Notes under the pieces: model-generated | What the model saw: the letters and a program-made list of their open reading frames with translations, nothing else | What the model was told of the DNA's origin: nothing | Database searches by the model: none | Translations under genes and position numbers: made by a program | In this document: one piece after another, positions 49,248-60,677 of the stretch | Layout: the number at the start of each line of letters is the position of its first letter | How positions within the stretch are numbered: the stretch's first letter is position 1 | From: Culex pipiens pallens | Lineage: Eukaryota > Arthropoda > Insecta > Diptera > Culicidae | Length of the DNA: 64,000 nucleotides | Assembly: GCF_016801865.2 (NCBI RefSeq) | Contig: NC_068939.1 | Coordinates: forward strand, 45,594,999 to 45,658,998 | Direction of reading: 5' to 3'

Positions 49248-50114
49248 CTTTCGATGATCGAATCTGGACTGTATTTAACTTTAAACTTATTTGCGATACT
49301 CATAGTTTTATTTTTTTTTAATAAAGCTATTTTTTACAAAAGTTAACCTTTTACATTAATTTGAAAAGTTGAACTTTTCAGCACTTGTATGAAAAAGTTA
49401 TACTTTTCAATACCACAAAAAATACAATTTAACAAGAAGGAACACATTTTTTTTTCGAATGACCAAACGGCCTACCTATTATCTCCAATAATAAAAGTAG
49501 GTAGTACAACTTTTCAGCACTTTCGTCGAAAAGTATTATTGAAAAAAGATTGATTAACGATTTTTAATTTCAACTATGCAAACACATTTAGTGTAGTCCT
49601 TTTCAAAATAATTGATAATAATGCTGTTTGTATACAGTTTGTATGTGTGTGTGTGTGTGCTTATTTCGTACTGGCACAGATTAATGTTGAAACGCTCATC
49701 TAAAAACCTACATATTGCAGCCCACCTGCTTAAAAATGTACATCACCAATCAATCCAAATCAACCAACATATGCATGGCACTGATCGTCACCGTCAGCCA
49801 TCTACCAATCACCTTCATCTTTTTTTTCTTCACGCCATCACTGAAAAAGCCTTCGTTTCGTGTAAGTTTTTATGTATTCGGTTGGATAACGTCAAACTAG
49901 TGACCAACACCACCACCACCACCACCATCGCCGCCGACTATTGAATGGCAAATGATTATTTGGTAATCTGAGATAGCGACAAGGTTAATATTTCTGGTTT
50001 GTCAGCTGACATTTAACGCTGCTGATGCTGGCGGCGCGATGATCTGCTGATTTGCTCATATGGTAGAATGCATGACTGTCAGTTAAAAACCGTGGAAAAA
50101 CTGGACGAAGCTTG
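49248..50114. other. Intergenic, nothing recognised
   Basis: Contains TTTTCAGCACTT motifs of the dispersed palindrome family (49375-49540) and a short (TG)n tract. The open stretch 49612-49944 shows no motif. Confidence 0.35.
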
Positions 50115-50917
50115 GGCGTCATCCATAAAGTACGTACGCTCCTAGGGGGGGAGGGGGGGTTACCGAAGGTGTGACAAGATGTGACGAAGGGGGGAGGGGG
50201 GGTTTGCGAGATTGTGACGTCACGCTAGGTTTTTTTTATGATTGCATAATATTGCATTACATAAATGTACACAATTAAATTAAATCCTCTTTTCTAAAAT
50301 TGTTTGCTTACTATTATTAGAAGTACCGTCATCAGGGGTGATATTGAGTCTTATAATTTTTTGCATTTTTGTAAGACCCAAACTCACCCCCAGACCCAAT
50401 TTCACCCCGGATGACGGTATCACATTATAATTTATTATATAGTCAAATTTTTTTTTCAGCTGGAACTCCAATATTTTGCAAATTCTTGCTTGATAAAAAT
50501 AAATGCTTTGAAAGTAGGGTCTTCATAAGAAAACTGCTATAAATGGTGAACTTATTAGATACAAAGCTGTGAAAAACTGTTTTCATGATTTTTTAATACT
50601 TGAATATACCAGGTCTTCTTATTTTTATAAGATACAAAACTGCTTTTTGTATATCGCAATGATTATTCTAAAAAATGAATAATTAGAATAATTTAACTTA
50701 TTTTTTCATATAAATATTGCCAAAAATACCAAAATTATGAGAGTTTAAAGATATCAAAACTATAAAAAACCCCATCAAAAACAAGGGGGGGGGGGTCTTT
50801 TTAAATGTGACGTATTTTTTGAGGGGGGGTTCAACCTTGTGTGACGAAGTGTGACATAGGGGGGAGGGGGGGTTAATTTTGGCCGATTTTTGCGTGACAT
50901 ACTTTATGGATGACGCC
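50115..50917. mobile_element. MITE with GGCGTCATCCATAAAGTA ends and G-runs
   Basis: GGCGTCATCCATAAAGTA (50115-50132) and its exact complement (50900-50917). Subterminal G tracts (for example GGGGGGGAGGGGGGG near 50145 and 50860) flank an AT-rich middle. About 803 bp, no transposase. Confidence 0.88.
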
Positions 50918-52001
50918 TTGTATGGAAACATCGATCCTGCTGGACAAGTGACGACTTCCTTGAGTTGCCAAAAAAACAATATTTAACTAACTTAACATTA
51001 TGAAATTATACGTGATGACTGAAATTCGTTTTTTAACATTGAGAGCTGTGCAACATTTTTCATCAATAGAGTTTTTCAAATTGAGAATCTAACCAATGTT
51101 TTTTTAACTAGATTTTATATCTATAACAAAAAATTGGTAGAGTTATTCTGTTGTGGGTTGTTTCGGCTGTTTTCGTTTAAGATTTTTACTCTGCGTACGG
51201 TGTTAGCCAGAATCAACTGTTTGTTAAGGTTTATTTTCAAAAGACAATTTAATATATTTTATTTAAATTTGCTCCTGAGAGTAAGTTGACATTTTGCTTC
51301 CCGTAAAAAGTGGAACGGCACATAATTAAACTGACCTTTCACACACTCCACACACACACCAACACACTTATCCGCGAGTTCATTTCCAAATTTAGCGCTG
51401 CGCATCTTCAAACGCGATGGCTCCGCTCGCGTAGGTGTAGGTTGTATCAGCGCCGCACAGCCTTGCAACATCTTCTCACGCGTCGCGTCAGTCAGTGTCA
51501 GTGATGCATATTATAGGGTCACTCAACAACAACAAAAACAGCAAAAATTGTTGCAAAAGTCAACGACGTTCGGGGTGGCGGTCAACCTCCAACCACAAGT
51601 AGTGTGTTATCGAATTTTTTCGTGGACCCATTATATGCAAATTTTCAATTTACACCCGTTTGCATCACTCTGCGTTTGTGTTTGCTCGTGTGTGTGTGTG
51701 TGATTAATAGTTTGATTCGAGGTTGCAAACGTGCCGCACTGTTGCCACTGCTGATTGTGGTGAAGATGATGTTGATTTTTCATCTTTTTTTTTGCAAAGT
51801 GTGACTCATTTTAATGAGATATGGGCCGCCCTGATGGAGGCTACCGGTACCATTGTAGGAAGCAAGATGATCGCACAGTGGAACCTAAGTTTAGGCATAA
51901 ATGTGGGCAATGCTTCAATCCATTTCTTAAATTATGATTATCACAGGATAAACAATAAACATTAATTTCTTATTTTTGGGGTTTTATAGTTCTATTTACA
52001 G
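50918..52001. other. Unassigned, one short cysteine-containing frame
   Basis: A 38-codon frame at 51821-51937 (plus) has a CxxC and spaced His/Cys (YHCRK, HKCGQC) that could be a zinc-binding remnant. It is preceded by a splice-acceptor-like TTTTTTTTTGCAAAG. Nothing else is supported. Confidence 0.25.
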
Positions 52002-52080
52002 TAGAGTTTTTTTTTGATAATGTCCTATAAGCTATTGTCTTTCATATGTTTATAGGACCTTTTTTTAAAAAAAAACTCTA
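52002..52080. mobile_element. Intact 79-bp TAGAG-tipped MITE
   Basis: TAGAGTTTTTTTTTG to its complement AAAAAAAAACTCTA, with GTCCTATAA / TTATAGGAC further in. It contains a single AAACATATG-equivalent and represents the empty site for the SINE at 39112-39534. Confidence 0.8.
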
Positions 52081-55000
52081 GAGTTCTAATAATAATGAAA
52101 TGGACGAAATCTTATTTATGAATAATTAGTTTTCAAGATATAGTCGATTGATAATTGAAATCCCCTTTTTCGAACAAACGTATTTCCGCAAACGTAGAGA
52201 ATTGATCACCTTTATTATCAATATTTCTATATTCAATAAAACAGTTTTCAATAGATATTTTTATTAGGGGACCATCCATAAACCACATGGACACATTTTT
52301 GGAAATCTCGAACCCCTCGTGTATCGAGCGTGGACAATTGCCATAATTTCAAATTTAAAGTATCTGCGGCAAAATTCTAGGTTACGTAAAGTTACATAAG
52401 TGTTCTAGTGGTTATTATAGAAACTCCTCAAAAAAAATACACTAAAAAAACTAACCATGTTTTTTTAAATAAATTTTGACTAACTATTTGGCCAATTTTA
52501 ACCTCAAATGTGCCAATTTTTGGGCTATAGTGTAAGATGGACTAATTATTTTGGCCGACTCATATTTTTTTTGAAAATGCAGTGAATTTATAAAAGTTTT
52601 GGTAAATCGATTGCTAAAATTGCTAATAAATCATCTAAGGCGTAGGGCAGAGACAATGAGACATTGTTGGTTTATATAAATCAAATTTGTTGTATTCTTT
52701 GAATAAGCTTTTTGTTGTTTTTACTTTAAACTTTATAATAAAGTTTTCAAACATTGACTAAAATATGTGATCGATCTGACCTCTACAGCTGCAGTTTTTC
52801 CACATCGCCTTACAATGTTTAGGCAATCTTTCCAATTTGAAAATTTATTTAACAATAAGATTACTGAAATATGTTTAAAAGTTGTGGATTCCAACTGATG
52901 CCCTGAGTAAAGAAATCTGAAGAAATTTAAGTTTTGGTGTTAATGCCAGCCTACGAGAAAAAATGTATTTTTTCCTTACAGTTTACTGTTACACTCCAAT
53001 ATCAAACTTTTATGAATGACTTTGTAAGGGGTGAGCTTTTCTAGTGGTCCATAGGTATTGTACAAGACATCTTTTCTCCCAAATATGAGCCTGATTTGTA
53101 GAAAGTACGATTTTGAGGATCATTTAATGTTCCGCTGTATCATTGATGACTACACTTCTCTTAAATTAATTATGTTTTATCTAGAAGGTCTTCTTTATGC
53201 TGAAGTGCATCATTTCAAGGTATTTTGCTGAGAAATACCCTAGCAAAGAATGAAAATAAATAAAATCTAATTCTCAAATTTCAGGCACAATTTTCAAAAC
53301 ATTCAAATAAAATGATTTATGTGTGATTACATTTATGCCTTTGCAAAAAAAATCGAAAAAAATCAAATGCTACATTAAAATATTCTTTTTTTTTTTGTTA
53401 GTTTCGCCTATTTGTAATCTGTGGTCTCAAAATTCTAACTTTTTTCATAGCTTCTCTAAATTAAGACTGGGATGAATGCACGTACAAATTTTGGACACGC
53501 TGTTAAAATTTATCTGATAATATTTCAAAGTTTTAATAGTAAATTTATGTTTTTTTTTTAAATTTCATATACTTACCAATAAAATCACTCGACTAATTAA
53601 AATCTTAAGATTTGACCTAAACATCAACAGAAAACAAAATATGAAAAGAAGATTTTCTCGTCATATATAACATTTAAATAAATAAAGTTGGTACTCAGAA
53701 AAAAAGTTGAATTTTGGAATGTTGAAAATTTTGTAGGTTGAATATTACCTCTTTTTTTTAGTAATATTACATAAAAAATGTTTAAAAATGTGAACCTGAT
53801 GAATATTCATCAAAAACTCATGAAAATTCATCATTTTCTGGGGTAAAATTTATCATTTATTTTGCCACAAAATCTGTCACCATTTCCTGATGAATATTAC
53901 CATCATTTTTTTCTGTGTACTGAACTTATAGGTTAAACATTTTGGTTGGTTTTTTTAGGCCAAAAAGGCATCAAACAAACTTTGTTGAGTGTTGATTTCA
54001 TCATTTTTGAATTTTTCCATACAACAACGAGCCAGTCTTAAAAATATTACTAAAGCGATAATTATTTGCCAAAATCCACGAGATTTCTCTCTAATTTTAG
54101 AGCCGAGCCTTACCTCAGTTAAGAAGGCAAAATTTAGTAAACTCATACACGTACACATCGATTTCCAAAATTGAAGTCATCTAAAGACTGTTATCCCAAT
54201 TCAGACTGTAGTCCCGATTCGTCTAAGTTATTGGTAATTTCAAAGCAAAGTCAAAATTTGTAGCTCAAATAAACGTTTCCAAAATTTTCTCGATCCTTCC
54301 AAACTGCCTCAATTTTCCCTCACTATGCAAAACGTCGTCAGCGTTGAGCTGACTTTTGCTGGAGTGCTGTTTTGCATTTTTCGAAGCTGCAGCAGCGTCG
54401 TTCGCTGATAAAAATCGGAGTCACGCATCGGGTTTTTCGAGTTTCTTTGCGTTCGTCCGCTTGGCCGTTGAAGTGGAGTGGAGCAGTCTCGTTGCTGGAG
54501 GTGGCACTTGAATTGCAAATGTGGTGGATGCACAAACTCATCATGCTGGGCATTCCTATATAGCCACCACTACCCACACCGTTGGCCAGTTTGTGCGACG
54601 TAAAATGTAGAAATTAGCTTCAAATTGTTCAATTCAGCGTTCAATAGGGGTTTGATATGATTGGTAACGCCGTGACTAATTTCACTATCATCAGCTGATC
54701 AAATAAGGCCGGCTCTGGGCGAAAAGATTCAATTTTTTACTCAATAAAAGATACCCTTTTGAGAAGGCACATAACTGGCGATTAAGTGCAATCTGTTGAA
54801 CGGAAAAAAATTGCTGCTACACCAGATTCGAAAAAAGCAATTTACATTATGCAATCGGTTGCATGTCTGCACTACCAGGGGTATCGAACATTCGTACTAA
54901 TTAATTGATTACTGTGGCATATTTAGTGAAATATTTGCGTCTGGTCGGACTCCAGATTGGTCTGTTAAGCGACGTTTGGTTCAGGCTAACAGTGTAATGT

Positions 55001-56199
55001 TGACAATTTCAAACCTGCACTATGGTAGTCCAACCTATGTTTGATCTTAGATTAAAAAATCCTCATTACTTTGTCGTTTTGATTCACAGGTTCATCAATA
55101 AAACCTGTACTGAATCATAATAAATTTCCAATAAAACAATCACTTGTTTCAGGTCAAGCTTACTTGTCTTGGTTGGCATTCGTTTCCTTGAAAACAACAG
55201 TGGAGTTTGTGAATGTGTCTCATAATCGGTTTTTGCAAATTGAAACATAAAAAACATTCCCGAGTTAAGTGAGGTACCAAATTATCTTGTGTTCGTCAAA
55301 CATCTTGAAACTCTCATAATCATTTTTATTCGCAATCCCCCATTGCTCAGGAAAAACTCGTTCATTAAATCCCAACCCGAGCAGCAGCAACTACTCCAAA
55401 AACTCGCTCAGCAAATCCCCCAGCTCTCTCGCTCACAAACTGGCGCAGCGCAGCTACTAAGTCAAACGAGCGACAAGTTTTTGAAGGAAAAAATAAACAG
55501 AAACAACAGAGCAACTAGTTAAGTCTGCGCGGTTTGCGTGTGAGCGAGTGCAAGACTAGTTAGTCAATGCACACAGATATACACATTCGCGAAAAGCAAA
55601 TAGAAACCACCACACCATCGTGAAAGAAGTTTGTGGAGTTGGGTTTTTGCGGGGGAGCGTGCTGGAAATTACTGGGTATATTTTAAAGAAATTTAATTTT
55701 CGTTAACTTCGCTAAGCCATGTTAAAAATAAAAAAATACATAATTATTTTTAAGTAATTTATAATACTAGTTTTCGATCCGGATTTTCATTTTAAACAGT
55801 TCACAATTGATTGCATTGGTTTTTTTAATACAATTTTTAATCATGAAAATAATTTATTTTGGTTGTTTTGAAATTTAAATTACAAATCATGGATTCAACA
55901 TTTGAATGAAAAAAAGTGTTTTAAAATGCATTTTACAAAAGTTCAGGTGTCATTGGTTTTCAAAAAAAATAAAATTGTATTAACAAAATGTTCACGAAAG
56001 ATACTTTTTGCGGTATTTACTGTACATCGGAATTACACAAAAAAAACTAAATATTTTTAAACCAGCCCTAACATGCTAAATATGTCAGTTTATTAGGCTT
56101 TATTAAGAAGCTTCACGAAAAAGAAACAATAATTGCCTCCTGATTTTTCGAATTTTTGAGAGTGACATAAACTTCAAAAATACTTGTATGGGCCTGTAA
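52081..56199. other. Long intergenic stretch, no gene supported
   Basis: Contains a MITE-tip fragment (52267-52286), a fragment of the satellite-bearing element tip (54106-54134), and repeated ATTCATCA-type motifs at 53800-53910. Two GC-richer islands (54300-54600, with TATATAG at 54558, and 55290-55680) could be promoter or non-coding exon DNA, but I cannot assign them. Confidence 0.35.
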
Positions 56200-56470
56200 A
56201 CTGCCCATAATTGAAAATTCGGCTATTATGCCAAATCAAGTATTCCGAGAAAAACGCGTTTTAGTGTTTGTCACAAAATCTCTGTCAAGGCAATTTCCCA
56301 TAAGAGTGGCACATTAGCCGTTTGGTTTTTCGCATCGGCAGCCAAGTCTAAACACTATTTCAGTGAAATTGAAGTTTCAGAAGATGCATTGGAACATCAT
56401 CTACCACCTGGTGCTAATATCTCGTTTTTGCCAAAAGTGGATATTAGCCGTTTTTTCAATGGTGGGCAGT
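56200..56470. mobile_element. MITE with ACTGCCCA ends
   Basis: ACTGCCCATAATTGAAAA at the left and TTTTTTCAATGGTGGGCAGT at the right. TAA lies on both flanks, which would fit a PIF/Harbinger-type 3-bp duplication. No coding. Confidence 0.6.
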
Positions 56471-57057
56471 TAAAGAACAAATTTAAGGAAAAGGAGACAA
56501 AATCGTGTCAATGACTCTAAGTGATGGAAATGGATATTATACATTAGGGCCATCCATGAACGCAATTTTTCATTCTACCACGTGAACGCAATTTTTCATT
56601 CTACATCCCCTCTTTTCCGCGTATTCGAGCAGAGTCGAGGGACTACAAATTTAATAAAATTTGTAATAGCATTTTTAAATAAATTGAAAGACTCACTATT
56701 TGATATAAGTTCATTGCATAGTTTTAGCTCTAAGGCTTAAACTAGGAGTTAGAAATTCGACTTTCTATATGATTTATTTTTAAAATTTGAGTGATACTTT
56801 GTCCATTGATTTCTTTTGTCCAAATATTCAAGTCTCTAGATGTAGATCACCATAATGAACAAAAAAAAACGGGTCTACACAGCTAAAAAAGTAGTAATCC
56901 AGCTGCGTGTAAAAGGCCTGGGTGTAAAATAAATATTGCATTATTTTATGCAATTTTATGTGATTTTAAACCCTTAAATATATATAAGTATGGGAAACCT
57001 ACTTGACCGAAATGTCAAACTGATATATGCGTTTATCCTTACAGTTTTATATCGATC
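56471..57057. other. Intergenic, nothing recognised
   Basis: Tandem phrase GAACGCAATTTTTCATTCTAC occurs twice (56558-56605). No gene. Confidence 0.4.
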
Positions 57058-57133
57058 TGATGGCCGAGTGGGCTAAGGCGCCAGTCCTTACTGATGGTGC
57101 TGGGTTTGAATCCCGTCGGTTGCAACTTTTTTT
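57058..57133 (+). mobile_element. tRNA-like SINE head
   Basis: Perfect A box TGGCCGAGTGG and B box GGTTTGAATCC followed by a T run (T9) that would end pol III transcription. The acceptor ends do not pair, so this is a SINE head or tRNA pseudogene, not a functional tRNA. Confidence 0.55.
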
Positions 57134-57668
57134 TTGTGTTTGCAAAAAATGTACATGCAGTGTGTAATACTAAGTGTTTATTTTGACGAAGGTGATGTGC
57201 ATGCTTTTGCATGCGATTTTACCATCGGATTTTTTGCTGTGTAGTTATTTTGGCCAAGGAACCCCCATAAACATTTTGAGCCCGATTGGAGACCAATCTG
57301 CAAGACCAGAAACTGCCGAGAAAATCAAGTGCATATTTTTGTTCAACACACCCCCATAGACATTTTTTCAGAATTTGGTTCTGAGTCGATAAATATAAAT
57401 GAAGTTGGATCTAAACCCAAAACTGGGCAGCGTTCTTCCGAGAAAACAATGGCCTCGAGTCGAGAGAATAGTGGTACCATTTACGGACACAGAGAACACA
57501 GTTCGTGATGGGCGAGAGAATTATTCCCTCGAGGTTCGTTTGCAACAAAAAAAAAACATCCGTCAAAAAAAACAAAGTTTCAACTACGGGAATCGAACTT
57601 GAGACCTTTCAAATTTGTAATGCTAGTCGAAATTTTGAAATTCTTTTTTTCAGAATCGGGTCAGTAGT
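57134..57668. other. Repeat remnants before the gap
   Basis: 57361-57413 is a decayed piece of the satellite-bearing family (TTCTGAGTCGATA). No gene. Confidence 0.4.
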
Positions 57669-57768
57669 NNNNNNNNNNNNNNNNNNNNNNNNNNNNNNNN
57701 NNNNNNNNNNNNNNNNNNNNNNNNNNNNNNNNNNNNNNNNNNNNNNNNNNNNNNNNNNNNNNNNNNNN
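57669..57768. other. Assembly gap, 100 N
   Basis: Exactly 100 undefined bases, the usual placeholder for a gap of unknown size. The upstream edge of the retrotransposon may be lost here. Confidence 1.
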
Positions 57769-58234
57769 GCTCCCCGACTTATGGTAGAACGACAAAATAA
57801 TTAAGCTCGCGCAACCGATCATGAGTCATACGCCACCCGAAAACCCCTTTATAGAATATCGCCAAATAATAGGCAATTAAAGAATTGATTGAGCTTTCGA
57901 TTTCATCGGGGCGATGTTATAGCGCAGGGGAAATTAAGGGAGTGGCCTAATTATATTCATGGACATGTCCATTTAGGTAGAAACACGGCTTCCTCATTAG
58001 GAGATTCATTTTTAAAACAATGTAAATTAAACCAATATCAACATTCTAATTTAGTAAATCAAGTCTTTTGTAAAAGGGCTTAAACCCATGACTTTCAGTT
58101 TAGAATCGAACTCACGCAACTACGCGGACAGCCAGAAAAAACCACAGAGGTCAGCATAAAAAAGTTCATGAGGTTCATCGATGCTCGGCATCAAAACTGA
58201 CCATTTTTAGTAGAACAAAGTTTGGAAAATTTAC

Positions 58235-58242
58235 TATATAAG
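58235..58242 (+). promoter_or_regulatory. LTR TATA box
   Basis: TATATAAG in AT-rich context about 30 bp before a possible start near TTAGTT at 58265. It is the only good TATA upstream of gag in the LTR region. Confidence 0.55.
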
Positions 58243-58365
58243 TAGAAATAATTCTCGAGGAAAATTAGTTAGTTCCAGTAGCAGCTCAAGCCCAGACCAG
58301 CCAGGCCCACCAGCACCCACCAGCAGCCATCAGCAGCCATCAGCAGCCATTAGCAGTCTTCAGAA

Positions 58366-58870
58366 GTCCACCCCGGGACTTAGCCGAGAAGCCAGCCGAG
58401 AAGTCCACCCCGGGACTTAGCCGAGAAGACAGCCGAGAAGTCCACCCCGGGACTTAGCCGAGAAGACAGCCGAGAAGTCCACCCCGGGACTTAGCCGAGA
58501 AGCCAGCCGAGAAGTCCACCCCGGGACTTAGCCGAGAAGCCAGCCGAGAAGTCCACCCCGGGACTTAGCCGAGAAGACAGCCGAGAAGTCCACCCCGGGA
58601 CTTAGCCGAGAAGCCAGCCGAGAAGTCCACCCGGGACTTAGCTGCTGGAGAAGTCGGCCTCGACTTAGCTGTTTGCTGTGTGAGAAGTCCACCCGGGACT
58701 TAGCTGCTGGAGAAGTCGGCCTCGACTTAGCTGTTTGCTGTGTGAGAAGTCCACCCGGGACTTAGCTGCTGGAGAAGTCGGCCTCGACTTAGCTGTTTGC
58801 TGTTTGAGAAGTCCACCCGGGACTCAGCTGTTTGCGGTTTGAGAAGTCCACCCGGGACTTGGCCGTTGGA
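58366..58870 (+). repeat. Minisatellites in the LTR/leader: 37-bp then 62-bp units
   Basis: GTCCACCCCGGGACTTAG recurs every 37 bp at 58366, 58403, 58440, 58477, 58514, 58551, 58588 and (one C shorter) 58625. It then recurs every 62 bp at 58687, 58749 and 58811, with a last at 58846. The 62-bp unit adds a CTGCTGGAGAAGTCGGCC segment. All lie downstream of the TATA box, hence in the transcribed region. Confidence 0.92.
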
Positions 58871-58976
58871 GCACAGCAGAGTCAACACATTACTTGGAGT
58901 CTGGATTCAACACTGGTCTGAGGCGGAGAAGCTGAAGAGAAACATCCCATCGAAGGAAGTGGACAACTTAATTGTC

Positions 58977-58982
58977 AATAAA
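58977..58982 (+). terminator. LTR polyadenylation signal
   Basis: AATAAA about 740 bp downstream of the TATA box and before gag, consistent with an R-region polyadenylation signal used at the 3' LTR. Confidence 0.5.
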
Positions 58983-59252
58983 ACGTGTAAAAAAGACGAG
59001 AGTGACCAGTGCCTAAGATTAGTGAAGTATCACAATTCCGCAACCGCTCGGCTGGGCGGTGCAGTTGGTGACAAGCGGAAAAAGTCCGGACGAGGACTAG
59101 GAACGCCAGGACGAGACAACAAATGATTCGACAACTAATTTTCGGGTAAGTAATCAAAACTTTAATTTTAAATTTTTTTTGTGTAACACAAAGTAAAGTG
59201 ATTATCGTGATTCGTGATTTGGGTATGAAATAATTTTATACTGTCCATCTTT

Positions 59253-60638
59253 ATGACAACGTTAGAGGAACTCGAAGTATATCTCAGTAGAGAATACGAG
59301 AACCTTTATAAAAATAAAAAACGTGCGAGAAGCCTGCAAGGAATTCTGACTAAGTCGGAACAGCTTAGAGAAGCATTCGACAAATACGAAAAAATTGTGC
59401 AAGGATACAAACACAGAGTTTCGGAATTTTGTTTTGAAGAGCTATATCAGAAATATACAACTTTCAGAGAACACTATTTTGAGTGCGTTAAAATCTTAGA
59501 AAATTCGGAAATTTTGCCCGAAAAAAATCCAAATAATCAATCAAAAAAATCAGTTATCGAAATGGCAACGCCTTATGTATTTCCTATGCAAATGGCGATG
59601 CAATGCATTCCAGACTTCATGGGGGAGGCTGATGAATTAGATGCGTTCTTCCTACAAATTGACTTCTTTGCGAAAGACATACCCGAGGAAACAAGTCATG
59701 ATCTCTTGATTCAAACTGTTATGTCAAAAATGAAAGGGAGAGCGAAAAAATTTGTAAACCGTGTCAAAGATTTAACATGGCCGCTTACAAAACTCAAAAT
59801 CAGTAAGGAGTTTGGAGAACACCGTTCTATCGGTGGAGTTATGGAGGAAGTGGAAATGTTGAGGCAAAAACCTCACGAGAGCCTTAAGGATTATATGGAG
59901 AGGGGGTTGACAATTTTAGAAACTATCGAATCGTATGTAAACGGGGAAAATGAGTACGCGGAAACAGATTTAAAAAGACATTTTACTTGTGGTCTTCGCA
60001 GTACAGACCTTAAAAAATTGGCAAAAAGCGAAGTTAATGAAAAATCTTTCAGAGAATTGTTAGAATATTTGGATGATAAAGGAGATGAAATTGAACAGTT
60101 AGAAAGTCTCGAAAAAAGAATAGCATTAATGCATTTCAATGACTCCCCTGAACCAAGACAAAATTTGGACACAAGTAATTATCGACCAAACTCATTTTTT
60201 AGAAACTACAACCCAAGAGGAAATTATAACCAAAACTTCCAAAACAGGAATAACAATCAAAATTTCCAAAACAGAAATAACAACCAAAACTTCCAAAACA
60301 GGAATAACAATCAAAATTTCCAAAACAGAAATAACAACCAAAATTTTCAAAATAGAAACAACAACCAAAATTTCCAATTCAGAAATAACGGACAAAATTT
60401 CCAAAACAGGAATAACCAACAAAATTTCCAAAATGGAAATTATAACAGACAAAATTTTCAAGATAGAAACTTTGAAGGACAGAACTCTCAAAACAGAAAC
60501 TTCAATAGACAAAATAATCAAAATGGAAATTTCAATTCACCAAGAAATAATTCGTCTTACCATACTACACCTACTAATAGAAATTTCCAGTACCAAAATT
60601 ATAACAATAACAGAAATAACATGAATAGAAAAAACTAA
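59253..60638 (+). CDS. gag: Retrotransposon Gag
   Basis: 461 codons. The N-terminal third is charged and helical. Residues about 100-300 (from the FPMQMAMQCIPDF region through KDYMERGLTILETIESYVNG and FTCGLRSTDLKKLAKSEV) have the look of a Ty3/gypsy capsid. The C-terminal part, from about residue 320, is Asn/Gln-rich with about seven 9-residue repeats QNFQNRNNN followed by variants. There is no CCHC zinc knuckle; the basic Asn/Arg tail may take over RNA binding. The frame ends in AAA AAC TAA, directly on a frameshift site. No internal stop; it appears intact. The ATG was chosen as the first in the long frame. Confidence 0.88.
   Translation: MTTLEELEVYLSREYENLYKNKKRARSLQGILTKSEQLREAFDKYEKIVQGYKHRVSEFCFEELYQKYTTFREHYFECVKILENSEILPEKNPNNQSKKSVIEMATPYVFPMQMAMQCIPDFMGEADELDAFFLQIDFFAKDIPEETSHDLLIQTVMSKMKGRAKKFVNRVKDLTWPLTKLKISKEFGEHRSIGGVMEEVEMLRQKPHESLKDYMERGLTILETIESYVNGENEYAETDLKRHFTCGLRSTDLKKLAKSEVNEKSFRELLEYLDDKGDEIEQLESLEKRIALMHFNDSPEPRQNLDTSNYRPNSFFRNYNPRGNYNQNFQNRNNNQNFQNRNNNQNFQNRNNNQNFQNRNNNQNFQNRNNNQNFQFRNNGQNFQNRNNQQNFQNGNYNRQNFQDRNFEGQNSQNRNFNRQNNQNGNFNSPRNNSSYHTTPTNRNFQYQNYNNNRNNMNRKN
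60231..60430 (+). repeat. 27-nt in-frame repeat in gag
   Basis: Each unit encodes QNFQNRNNN. Two nucleotide variants alternate (ACAGGAATAACAAT and ACAGAAATAACAAC), so the array grew partly by 54-nt steps. Confidence 0.9.
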
Positions 60639-60677
60639 ATAAGGGGGATTTTGTTATGTATGGCGTCCAAAAACCCC
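60629..60677 (+). promoter_or_regulatory. -1 ribosomal frameshift signal between gag and pol
   Basis: The heptamer A AAA AAC lies at 60629-60635 in the gag frame, immediately before the TAA stop (60636-60638). After 8 nt, a stem begins: GGGGATTTTG (60644-60653) pairs with CAAAAACCCC (60668-60677) in 9 of 10 positions around a 14-nt loop. Slipping back one base enters exactly the pol frame, which is open from 60629. Confidence 0.85.

Larger units (their letters stand above)
57769..59150 (+). mobile_element. 5' LTR and leader of a Ty3/gypsy-like retrotransposon
   Basis: Contains a TATA box TATATAAG at 58235-58242 (start predicted near 58265), two minisatellite blocks, and a polyadenylation signal AATAAA at 58977-58982, the order expected for U3-R-U5. 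The exact LTR edges and the primer-binding site were not found; the left edge may be in the gap. A perfect donor-like GGTAAGT at 59144 could serve a spliced RNA. Confidence 0.6.

Noticed and set aside
57575..57625. tRNA-like B box on the minus strand (AGTTCGATTCC) beside the gap
   Set aside because: No convincing A box or cloverleaf; truncated by the assembly gap. At most a SINE remnant.
58366..58870. Regular repeats that could suggest a CRISPR array
   Set aside because: Units are tandem with no unique spacers, and the context is a eukaryotic LTR element.
60139..60624. Second long plus-strand frame over the end of gag
   Set aside because: A shifted reading of the 27-nt repeats, which leave other frames open; it does not lead into pol.
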